Assembly: GCA_013397695.1 (NCBI GenBank)
Contig: VYZI01000035.1
Coordinates: forward strand, 857,614 to 921,613
Length of the DNA stretch: 64,000 nucleotides
Reading direction: 5' to 3'
DNA from: Centropus unirufus
Lineage: Eukaryota; Chordata; Aves; Cuculiformes; Centropidae
Below are positions 12,201 to 24,360 of the stretch, in pieces. The position numbers and the translations under genes were made by a program. The notes beneath the pieces are model-generated. The model searched no databases and was not told the DNA's origin. It saw only the letters and a list, made by a program, of their open reading frames with translations. Each line of letters starts with the position of its first letter. The stretch's first letter is position 1.

Positions 12201-13627
12201 GGCACAACGTTAATGAATCATTTTAACCACCTTCATCATAATCTTTCAAACACAGGAGACTACTACGTAAAACCAAGCCTGTCAAAAACAATGCACAAAA
12301 CCCAGAGGCAATTGTGAATCCTATAATTAGGTAACTTCACCTTGGTATTTGCATTTGAGCCTATGGATCTGGACAACATAGTACGTTACTCTCAGGGCAA
12401 GAAGCAAGCAAATGGCTGCTGCCCCGTGTCCTCTTGAATGACATTTTCAAGGTGCAAGAGTGGTCTCTTGCATCCCTCAGGGCAAATATTTTATATAGTC
12501 TTTACTGAGCTTTTCCAAAAATTTCTTATATCTCTGGTCTTTTTGTGGCAACAAAACAGTTCAGGAGCTGGTAATAGGCTATAAATATTAGTGAACAAAA
12601 AAAAATCCAGAATGCCCAGATTTTGTGTTCTTTTAGCCACACAAATGCTACAAGCAAAAACTAAACTGAATTATGTTCACGCACAAATATCAGCAGGAAC
12701 CCTGACATAGTAGTGGAGCAGAAGTAATGAAATTATGTAATGCATGCTAATTGTCTTCTATGCACGAACTCATCCATAAAGCTTCTGTGAAGTGAGTAGC
12801 TATTAACCGTTCTGTAAACGTTCAAAATGGAGACGGTGAGATCAACACTTTTCTGACACAGCTGGTGAAGTTAAAGCATTAGAGATACATGTAGTGCGTC
12901 TAAGTAGGTGTCGTGGCATGAGATGACTGAGTCAAGGAGAGATGAAGTAGATCCATGCTTCTGAAAACAGGCCATCTATTTAGATGCATAAGTACAGCCT
13001 TCATTTCTCCCCAATAGGGTTGGATTCAGAATTAGGATAAACTTTGCAGGTTTTATAGATTTTTTGCATTAAAATTGGAATGCCATCAAAAAGTCAGGCA
13101 AATATTCCTACAAGTGTCAATCAATATTTTCAGGAAACGTTCTTTTTAGGGGTTTAGAGATTTCAGCAGCCAAAGTGGTCAGAATGTAATTTCATTAATA
13201 CTTAAATATGTGTAGCCTAAACCAGTTTGAAAATTCAGAGGCTTGCATTCCATCCTAAGGGAGCCTGAATGTTTCAATCCTTGTGTGTGATCATAATCAA
13301 ATAGAGCAGTATTTCTTAACACTGGCAAATAGATGCAAGGTAAGATACACTTAAAAATGTAGAGTACAGGAGATATTGATTTCACACCAGGCCTTCTGAA
13401 TTTGCATCTCAACTACTTCATATATACCCATTTACAAATTAGACATATATATTTTCTTGTATGATGATGCAGAGGGCCACCCTGTCCTTATTGCAATGGT
13501 AATTAAAATGTCTTTCACAATTGCTGTGTTACATAAACAGCAAAAATAAAGGTACATCCAAATATATTGAGTTTCAATACAATGCGTGCATGCACACACA
13601 CATCTTATCAATGCTCATAAATATATG
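9291..13627. other. Intron 2, unique AT-rich segment
   Basis: No gene or recognisable repeat was seen. The 11.7-13.1 kb part is notably AT-rich, with several homeodomain-type TAATTA/ATTAAT words (for example near 12080). That resembles conserved non-coding intron sequence but cannot be tested here. Confidence 0.5.
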
Positions 13628-13940
13628 AAGGATGGGTATCAAGAGGATGGGACCAGAATCTTTTTAATGGTGCCCAGTGACAGGACAAGGAGCAATGGGC
13701 ACAAACTGCAACACAGGAAGTTACATCTGAGCATAAGGAAAAACTTCGTTCCTGTGAGGGTATGGGAGCCCTGGATCAGGCTGCCTAGGGAGTTTATGGA
13801 GTCTCCTTCTCCAGAGATATTCAAAACTTTCCTGGATGTATTCCCGTGCAACCTGCTGTAGGTGATCCTGCTTTAGCAGGGGGGTGGATTGGTTCTTCAG
13901 AGGACCCTTCCAAGCCCTACCATTCTGTGATTCGGTGATT
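13628..13940 (+). mobile_element. CR1 LINE fragment, 3' end, sense
   Basis: Typical CR1 words occur in order: CAGTGACAGGACAAGGAGCAATGG, here split as CAGTGACAGGAC and AAGGAGCAATGG, then AAAAACTTCGTTCCTGTGAG, TTCAAAACTTTCCTGGATG, and a tail ending CATTCTGTGATTCGGTGATT. It is 5'-truncated, without target duplications, as is usual for CR1. Confidence 0.88.
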
Positions 13941-16900
13941 ACCTAACCTACCAGCCCCCTTTGCAGCAGCATTTTTACCAGTTCACCTGCTCCATTTTGT
14001 CCCATCAGCCCCAGGACTTCTGAAAGTGGATCTACTATTTGCTTTTCAGCTCATTAAAGCAGGCACAGTGCTGTGGTCATGGGCTGTGCCTCTTGGAAAG
14101 TGTTTAATTTTTTTTAAAGATGGCAGCTCTAAGATTGCTTAGCATCCCTCAACAGCTTCTGCTGTGTATGTGCTCCTCCTGTTGCTGCCTTCCAGGCAAA
14201 ATTACTGACCACTTTCACAGGGTGGCAGAAACGTCCTGAGGAACACAAGCGATGGAAGAGAAATGGTGATTTTCAGTCAGTCATAATTGATATAAAATGG
14301 AATAACATTTAATGAAAAAGCCAAAAGCAATAGTGTCGAGGTACTAGTCTTGCTCAGTTCAAAGAGTTCCTTGCAAGAAATGAAGGAAATTACATTTCTA
14401 AACTAATCATTGCAGGTTCCCTTTCAGTTAGAGTATGTGAAGCCCCCTTAATACCGATGCCGGCTTTTCACATTGCATTCAAAAGGCTTCTGCGGATGAG
14501 TAGAGTGATCTGTGGAAATAATGACAACGATTCTTGTTTACTGCTCCCTTGTATAGCAAGTTCCTAAGCGAAGATTTGGGGTCGGGTTTGTATTCAAGCT
14601 GAGATCTTCTTTATACCTTTACAACCATAAAAGAAGTCTTTAACAGAGGAAAAATTTTATTACATATTCAGGCCATTTTAGTGTCACAGGGACTTCGTGT
14701 TAATGAGAATCAGACTCGAGGTGTTCCAAATGCTCTTTAAAATAAGACAACAATGTGCAAAGTAAACACTGAGTTATTAATTCAAGAGCAGTATGAGCAG
14801 TGGCAGCAGTAGAGAAACCCGATACATCCATCAGTCAACACTGTGGAGCCCTGTTTGTTTGCACTAGTTAGAGTGTGATGAATAAGTCCTCTGTGTAAAA
14901 CATTCAGCTACAGTGTGAGAGGGTAATAAATTATGTTTGTTAATTTTATATGCCATAGATATAAAAATCACTAAAAATTGTTAATACACTATAATGATGA
15001 CAGAAAGGTCTGGAGGGGTAGGAACCTTAAGGCAATGCTTTATTCATCTCCACAAGTGAAGGTCTCTTTGGCGTTTTCTGCATTTCAGGAAATATGATAT
15101 AAAAGGTCTGGAGGAGAAATTTTATCTACTAATCACATAGGCTCACAACTGCCTCACTGGACTCCACTTATCTAAAAATTATGCTTCTTGCTTGCACCCA
15201 TAATCCCCATTACCTCAGCGGTCACTGGAGAGAGACGGGAGCCTCTGGGGAATGAGTGAATGACTCTGTCCCCCCGAATATGCCCAGGAGAGAGCCGGTG
15301 TGATTTGTTGTGGCAGTGACAGAGGCAGGTGGGTAATGATGCCACCTCTCTTCTGGCTCCCAGAGAGCTGAGGGTGGATGAGGTGGATTCCTCAGCAGGG
15401 TGGTCTACAGGCAGGCACAAGCTTGGCAGTGCAGCCAGTCCTGGCCTTCAGGCAACCAGCAATGGGCACCAAGAGCTTGGTCTCAAACCATCCTGTTCTA
15501 GCAGAGGGAAAGAAAGTTAGACCTGGTCAACTGGTGTAGACTACATAACCACCTCAGTATGGTATTTTTTTAGGACCAGGTTAAACTGTTGCAAATTGTT
15601 TCATCTTTACCCATGTGTGCTCTTCCTACTTCTGGCTCTGAGCTTTGACCAGGACAAGACGGCATACACACACCTCGCCTTCTGTCCTGTGGCTGTGCAG
15701 TTGTATGACTCCATTTATGCTTCCACACCCACTTCTCTTGCAGCCAAGATGAAGCAAATGTGTGTCCAGCCTCAGCCGTGCTCGCATGAAATGAAGCTGC
15801 TTTTCAGAAATCTTCCCTCTAACAATTTCTATTGCCCGGTGTGTGCTGTGGAAAGGTGCAAAAGTCTGCGTAGGCACTAGGCAGTGTGGACAAATGTATT
15901 TGAATAGGTTTTAAAACATCGTCTCAGAGGAGAAAGCAAGCTTGAGAAACTGCTTTGCTTTCTGGAAGCTTGCTTTATAGCAGTATTTATTTCTCAGGTC
16001 AGGGAAGCGAGGCAATGATTCTAATGCATGAGAATGTTGCCATGTTATTAAATGGTGGTGTAAAAGCTGCCCCTCTTTTCATGGGAATGAGATTCTTTGC
16101 CAAAAATGAGATGCCTCAGCTCCCCCTGGGGACTGCATGCTAATTTGGAGGGAACGGAGGAAGCCCCTGTGAGCAGTTGGAGCAGAGAGCAGGGAAGATG
16201 GGGCATTTGTGGCAGCGTGTTTGTGAGGGCAGAGGAGCAGCTCAGCACTTGCCGCCCAATGCGGAGAGCATTGCACATGGTGCGGCCAGCGGATCCGCGT
16301 GCCTCCCCTGTCCTTGAACTCCAGCAATTATCCCGCAAACCACTGCCTGCTTCTTCCAGTGCTCCGGTGTTGCTTCATTTACACCAGTGTGCAACGCCAG
16401 AGGAACTGCACTGAAACCCACTTACTTTGCAAGGAGCTCTGACAGGGCAGAGCGGGACCTGCACGCATGAGACAGCACAGCCAACTGGCTGGTCCCTACC
16501 GGGGAAAATCAGGAAGGCTTCACCGCTGGCAGCAGTGAGGCTCGTCCCTCATGCTGTACAGTAAAAATGCATGGAAAAAAGAATGTAAAAGTAAAGCTTC
16601 TTTGTTTGAATTGTTAAACACAAATCATTTCAACCCCCCGTCAGCAAAAAGCAATTTTTTTCCTTGCTATTTTTACTTTGTCGGAAACAGGGAGAACTCA
16701 TTAACACTGGTGTTCTGAACTGTAGTCTATTAGGAGGCAGACTAATACAGTTAATTAAAATATGCATGTTTGATGTTTGAGGTAGTGTTTGCACAAATCC
16801 TTGGGGAGAGCATACTGTAGAGCAAAAATGGATTTTTTTGCAGCCAAACGGCATAATCTCAGTACCAAAGGTTTATGATTAAGATGAAAGGTATGCTTAG

Positions 16901-19465
16901 TAATTGCAAGGGATAAACAATTTTTTCTCTGTAACTGCCCTTATTACTCATGGATAACAGATCCACTGCAGACTGTTACATTTCTTCCTTTCCATTTTCT
17001 GTCTTCTTTATCACCCACCTTGTTTATGATTCACCAGCAGTTTCTATGGACTGGAGGTAAGGACTGAGGGAAATTTCTCTTTGCCTATTTCATAGCAAAA
17101 GAACATCCTGAAATGATGCATTTGCTAACATTTAGCCTGGAGTTGCAGATGTGCTCAGGGGGACAAAAATTTTAGAATCTAAAGTTCTTTTCTGTGCCTT
17201 TCCTCCAGCTTCTAGCTTTCCACAGGCTGCTCAGCATGGTGCTCTTAAAGCTCTTCCAACTGGTAAAGCCACATTATTTCAAGGAAATCCACAGACCCAG
17301 TACAGCAAATAGAAACTTTGGTTTTCTGATTTACCTTTTGACCCTCAGAAGTAATCTGTGAACTCCCAGGCATCTGATCTTACGCTGAAAATTAAGGATT
17401 TAAGTGATCTGAAGGACAAAGGCTACATTTGCCAGAAAACTATGGCTCTTCTAAACATTCGCCTGACCACATTGTTTCTGGAGTGGAAAAAAAAGTCTCC
17501 TTACCTGGCTTACAGGGTATGGGAAAAGTCCTGGTTTTGCCCTTAGTTCAGTGTTGCTGTAACAGCAACTGGGGCGGCCTTTGGGCTGTTTTGTTTCAAG
17601 TAGCTGAAGTGAAACCTCATCACGGCCAAAGCACTGGACTCTAGTGTGATTTGGTGAATATTAATTTTACCTGTTCTTGTGGACATTTTATTGCGCGCCT
17701 ACTGACAGTTGTGGTTCAGAAAGCAAGACAAATTGCACTGTGAATTATTTATTTTTTTTGCTTCCTTGGGGCTAGCATGTCATCTCTGTAACTGAGGCCT
17801 CTAAATAGTAATAATAGTCAGAAACTGGCACTATTCCCATGTTCTAGATGATTATATGACCCTTTAGAATTGAGTGAAGTGATAAACTTTTCTGATCATG
17901 CTGTGCTGTATCTTTCTGTTCAGACATGGTCACGAACAGGGCTGTATCTGCTCCCATGGATGTAGGTGGCAGAAAGCCAGTTGGAGCTGCACCAGGTCCC
18001 ATTTGCAGCCCAGTGACCATGTTTATGGGATAAAATGGAAGAGCTTAGGTTCATGGAAGACACAAGAAATAAAGATGCTGGGGCAGGATTTGAACTGTAA
18101 TGATGTTTTGAATGTTCTGTCTCTCTAGCAATATGATTCCTCATTCATTATGCAAATCTATAATTTTCATGCAATTCAAAATAATTTTTATTATGAACAT
18201 GAGTTTAATTAGCTAGTACAGGTGACAGCAGGTAAAGCCTTGTGAAATATTCACACACAAAAAAATTCTCCTAGTGGTAAATTCCACTTTCTATTGGAGA
18301 AAAAGCATTTTCCCTTATCATATGCAGAATGGAAGATGAGAATTTGTCCTTATTCATCTCACTGCTGGCTGCAACCTGAGAACTGTACCTAGGTGATCCA
18401 TACTTGTTTGTTTCATGACATAAAGCCACAACTCAGGAATGTGCCCTGCTGCTGGATTCTCACAGATGCTGCTATGTGACTGTGTACATGAACATTAAAT
18501 ATGTTGTAGAAATCACAGTCACGCGTTTTGATGTTCCCAGAATGACAAAAGTGCTATAGGGTAAATAAAGCCCAGTTCTATGAAATTCAGCTACGCAGTG
18601 GCCTGACCTGAGATTTCACGATGCAACCAGTTGAAGGAGGGGTTTTTATCACCATCCCTTCTCCTTGCTGGTCACGGTGCTGGCTGAAGCACTGGATGCA
18701 TCTGTGCTGACAGACACGTTATTATCTGCTTCGTTCATGTCATTCAGCAGCCATGAAGCTGCCGGCAGAAGGACTCCTGTCAGTATGTGGTGCATCTCCA
18801 CTAGGGTCTCCGCCAGCAGATCTGCTCTGATGGAAGCTTTCTGGTGTGGACAAGCTTGTATTTCCTTCTGCTATCTTGAAGGAGTTTTGGAGCGTTGCTT
18901 GGTTGTGCCATGCCCTGTGTAAAGGCTCTTATACAACAGTGGGATTGGAAGGTACCTTAGGATATATCCAGTCAGCCAAAGTGTGGCTTCTGAAGGCCTC
19001 AGCATGCATGGCTACAGCCAGACCTCCAGAATCGCTTAGCAGCTTCTCAGACCAAGCAATGGAGCTGCTAAATGTGTGCCTAGGACCCAATCCAGCTCTG
19101 GATGACAGGACTCCTCTCTGGAGCAATACAAACAGCTGGGTCACAGCATCTCGCCAGCATCAGAGATGCCCACACTCAGCCCTCACAAGTCTCACAATCT
19201 TCTGTATCAGGCCTCTGTGGAGGCAGGCCTCTAGTTCAAGGAGCGTGGTGGCCTCTGCCACGTATCAGGAGAGCCTGTGCCTAGCAAAGCTTCTTGGATG
19301 GATTTATGATCCCTCAAGAGCTGTATGCACTGTGGGCCAGAGCGTCAGGGGCCGAAACCAAGCCACGGGGAAGCACTGCTGCTGGGGACCCAACAACCTG
19401 CGTGCTCACTGTGTGCTTGCCCGCTCGAGCAGCCTGGTCAGTGGCCACTCCATAGTCTAGCTCGA

Positions 19466-19555
19466 TGCTATGAGCCACCCCTGTGGTCTGGGGTGGCACT
19501 ATGAGCCATCTCTGTGAGCTGAGTTGGTGCTATGAGCCGTGTCCCTCCATGTGAC
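19466..19555. repeat. 31-bp imperfect tandem repeat, about 2.6 copies
   Basis: The core CTATGAGCC recurs at 19468, 19499 and 19530, exactly 31 bp apart. The intervening parts are related (CACCCCTGTGGTCTGGGG against CATCTCTGTGAGCTGAG). Confidence 0.65.
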
Positions 19556-22500
19556 TCAGGCGCATGACCAATCCACCAGATGAGTCCTGTGTGACTCAGC
19601 TCTGTGGAGCTGTCTAACCATGGAAGGAGCAAGACATGAGAGCTCTTGCGTGTTGAAAGGTTGCAAAAACGAGAACTCAGGCACTCCGTTTTTTTGATGA
19701 AGATGCTTAGACAAGATGGAGGTCAGGTTTTCTATAGCTCTTCGCTTGACAGCTGTCTCTCAGATGCACGTCACTTGATTTTAGCAGTCAGCATACACCT
19801 GCCATATCCATGTCTTCCAAAGATATTGGTGCCAAAAGTCAAAAACGGGGGATTTCGAAAAGCTGGTCCAGAGCTGCTGATGTCTGTCATTCCAGGTTTG
19901 ATGTCGAACAGTTACAGTTTGAAAGGGTGGATGAATGATTGGTTCACGTAACTGAGAGCTGCTACAGAGGCTACAGGCTACTTACTGCTGCCTAAGCACT
20001 CAGTTTAAACCCCACTGAAGTTCCTTCAGAGAGGAGTTTGGACTACTGGCTGATTCAAGGTTCAGTGATCTCGGCTGATGGGAGCCTTGAAGTTGAAACG
20101 TAATTCAGTTCCAGCCCTTGGCAGCAGCTCTCTGTCAAAAGTCGATACAATCACCCTTTGAAGGAGAAAAGACTATGTCCTATCTTAGCAGACTCAGATC
20201 TGTCAGAAGCAAAGGAAGAAGAAGAAAGCAGGTAAAATAAAGGAGCAGGAGAATAACATTAACATCTGTCTTGTCTAAATTCCCATTTGCCTTCCGACTT
20301 GTAAGGTTTCTGGAGAAAAATGTCTAAAAAAGGTTTTTGACTAAACGTAGCACAATTGCAATATTCATTTTCAAGCCAAAGCACCACTGGTTATGGACAG
20401 AAAGGAAGCGAATGAAAAAGATACCTTCTTACTCAACTGGTTGGTCCCTGGTGTACATTATGATTCATATCTGCTTATTTCTCTAAAAGAAACACGCTTT
20501 CACTCTTTTTTCCCCTTCCTATTAGCAACACACAGCACTGACAGCTAAGGGAGAACTGACTCTATCATACTCTGGTTCTCAGATCACCAATGGAAGAGTT
20601 AACTACATTTCTATTGCTGTGATGATGCACAGGCTGGAAGAACACAGCCTGACCTTCAGGCCTTGGGTACTGTTCACAGTCCTGGCAGCCAGAACACACA
20701 AATCAGGCACTCTGCAATGGAAAGAAAAGGTGAGCCCAGCCCTCTGAGTGTCCCCATTCACAGCAGCTACTACGCAAAAGCGTGGCTGTATGAAACCCCA
20801 AAGAGAGATCAACAGCCTGCTTGAAAAACGAAAACTATGGGATAAGTCCTACCCTCAGTAAACCCTAATGCTGTCCATGCCCTTTTGGAGGGCAGAGATG
20901 GGGTCTTGGGTGGGCAGAAACGAAGCTGAAAGGGAAGGCGGTAGGGTACAGCAGGAGGACATGTAGAAACCAGTGTTTACTGTCCCAAGACCCGGTGTTC
21001 ATTCACAACACCAGGCATCACTAGCTGGGATGCGGTGCGGGAGGATGTCCTCCCCTCTTTCCCCAAGACACCCACCATAGGTGGAGTTGGGCATGCAAAT
21101 GATTTTGTGAATTATAAAGTAACTGGCTGCTTGGTATGTCATGCCAAAAAAGTCCTGTTCAGTCTCCTACATGTGCCATGACTCTGCATTAAGAGCCGAA
21201 GGGTCAACTACTCCAGTCTGTTTCCACTGCTGGAAAACAAGATTGAACCAAACAGGCCAGCTAAACTGGGATTGTGGCAACGTATTTCACACTGTCGAAT
21301 CTGCCTCTTTCGTTTGTTGCTAACCAAAGCAGATGCCATTTAACCAGGGAAATAAGCTGAGCTAATAAGTGCCAATTTTGCATGAACCTTAAGCCTATAC
21401 TAATTTTTCTTCCTCTGGTTGGTATATGTGGATGGAAAGTGGTGCCAGCAGCCTTTTTTTCCCTCCTGTTTCCACAAAGCTGTTCCCATGCCTGCTCTGT
21501 GTGCCTACAAACGCTCCCTAGGAAGCGCTTCTGACAGGGGTTGCTCTCCAGCCTGCTGCCAGCACACAGCAGAGGTGAAACGACCAGGCTGCAATCAGAA
21601 GTTCTGCCCTTCAGGCAAAAGAAGGATGGAGACAAAAAGCATTTATCCTTTCCTGTCACTATTATTGTCTCGTGGTTCCTCCTCAGCTAATGCCAGACCT
21701 CTGGCAGTGGAGCGAGGAGGGATCGAAGGGCTCACGCTGTGCATCCATTGAATTAACAGTTTGAGGGGAGAGGCTTCCAGTAGTTCCTTGAGGCATCAGT
21801 TAGAAGTGAACCTCAGGCAAATCTACTCTTTAGGTAGGTCCTTTGAAGGGTAGGATTTGCCTTGTGCATTATTTCATTTAGCTTAGCTGGAAGGTTTCAT
21901 TTCATTCATTAAATGTGTTGAAATCTGCAGTTTTATGCTACTGCCCCACTGGAGTCAATGAAAAACATTCTAGTGACTTTGCTTCTATTAAATAATTCTT
22001 CTAATTTTCTTTGATTTATTTAGTTGTATTAAAGATTTCTGAGATAGGAAGAAAAAAGCTCTTGCTTTCTGACTTTAAAGCTAATGCTAACTATACCTTT
22101 TAAAAGTCACGTTTCAATGAAGGACTTAATTCTGCCATCAAACCAAATCAAACATACATGAAGTCTGAGCTTCCCTACATTTTTCAATGTGGAGAAAACT
22201 TTAATATGTAGCAGAAATAAAGGAAAAAATTCTTTCTATCCGAACTAAAATTTAAAATTTCCCTCTGGACTTTTTCTACATTTCGATGTTAAGTATTTAA
22301 TTTAGACTTGCCCCCAAAACTACTAAAACAAAACCCTCAACAAAAAAAAATTAAATATCGATGTCTCCACAAAACCTGATGATTTGAAAACAATATGCTT
22401 GACCCTTTCAGAATGTGCATCCTCACTCCTACACCAGTAGCGCTTCTATTTTTGTAGCAGTCCAAAATCTGACAAGACACTCATCTCTCCCATTGACATC

Positions 22501-24333
22501 ACTGGCTCATGGATCAGTGCACATAGGCTGGAAGCTTGTGATATAATACCTTCATTTTAGTATTTATACACTTGCCTAGTTTTACTCCTAAGAAAGTTCA
22601 ACTACCGTCAGAATTTTTTGCTTCACATGTAACTAGACTTAATCATTGCAGATTACCTCATGCTTCTATTGTAAAAGCAGATAAAGGTGAGCCAGACCAG
22701 AGCTGTGCTGTTCTCAGTGCACTCAGTAATAAAGCAAACGGGAGTCTGTGGATGTGTACTTTAACTCATTCCTCAACTGTGAAACATTGTTGTGATATTT
22801 TGTACGTATACAATAAGCAGAACTACTCATGCATGTATTGCTTTAGTGAAAAGTGCCACAGAAGAATTTTCATTACCTATCCCAAAAGAGATGGGTGCTA
22901 TTACTTTTTACCTATACAAAGCTACAGGATGAATCAAAACAGTTTCAAAGATCACTCTTCATCAGGTTGAATTTATTTGCTCTTCAGCCAGGTTTCAGAG
23001 TCAATATCTTTTTTGAAATGGCTCTTTTACATCTTCAGCCTGGACTCTCAGCTGGTATTCAGTAACTGCGCATGTCCAGGATCTCTGCTGGGAGTTTGAC
23101 ACACAGAATAAAATCACTTCATTAAAACCAATGTTCAGGTGGTATCATGTTGAGGGAACAATAATTTTTTAAATAGCACCAGACTGATCCCTTGTTCTTG
23201 CCTGCCTGTGGCCCGACCAGGTGCTCTGGTAGGGCGCTTCCCTGCTATTTCTATGTTTCTCTGGCATCTGTGTGCACCCCAGGCTACAGCAAAAAAAAAG
23301 TTCGAACTACTTGCTTTTGCTTACCTTCATTTTACACTCCTGCTTTTAGTACCAGAAGTGGTCCCAGGCAGTCTGCAGCTCTCAGTGTTTTTGCATTTTT
23401 TGGTATAAACTCCTGTTCTTTCATACGTTTGCTGTGATGAGGGAGCAGGGTCTTCCTGCCAGCTGTCTATTCATAAGCAAAACTATGTCAGGCTTTGAAG
23501 GCTAAGCCCAAGACAAAGCATTCCCAGTAAGATCTGTTTCATATATATCATCTCTTAAGTGTCCTTTAAAAGCTGCATTAATTGTGAAGCATTAGTACAG
23601 GGAGGAATAACTTTCCACTTAATCATTCATGACCAAGAGGCTTCTTGCAAACTTGATTCACTCTCTCATCTCCAAACTTATTATTCTTCTATCTCACTCC
23701 TCATTTGAAGTAGCAATCCTCTACTTATCCTGCAAACAGTTATTTCTAGGCCAAAGGAAATGGAATGAAGCTGCTTTTTCCTCTCCCAGGCCTGTGGCCA
23801 GGACAACCGAGTCCAGAAACTCTGTACTGAGTGTCTGACACAGAGTCCTAGCAGGGACTGGTGCTGTTTGAGCTCATGACCTGGTTCAGAACTGGGGAGA
23901 TGATCTCTTTCCCCAGCTTCAAATGTCTTATTGCTTAAGAAAAAGAGCTGGTCTTCCCTTTTACTATCAATACAGAAAAAAAACTTAGTGAATTATTTTC
24001 TGTAGAGCTTGTTTTATTACTTACCTTGCCTGCTGGGTGACGAATCCTATGAAGCTCACAGCTTTTCTTCTTTTCACTTGTTTTTTGGGGTGATGGGATC
24101 CCTTTGTGTCAGTAGATCTCTGTCACCACCCTCGAGCAAGAAATGCAAGAAAGAAAAGAAAGAATTAAAATTCTGTACAAAGGTCAGAGAAAGCTTAAAG
24201 CCTGCAACTTGAAACCACTGGCACGGAGTTGCAGCACTTCATATTTCTGCTGGGAAGGAATCCTGCTTGTGAAATCCGAATGAAAGTTCTTGCGATTCTT
24301 ACAAGTGAATGCAGTGATACATATATGCAAAAT

Positions 24334-24360
24334 TGTGTGTGTGTGTGTGTGTGTGTGTGT
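24334..24360. repeat. (TG)n dinucleotide microsatellite
   Basis: There are thirteen and a half uninterrupted TG units, ending at 24360, flanked by ATAT-rich sequence. Confidence 0.95.

Noticed and set aside
22572..22970. 132-codon Cys-containing plus-strand frame
   Set aside because: It has no recognised family, and the cysteines are not spaced like a known zinc or toxin fold. Chance is most likely.
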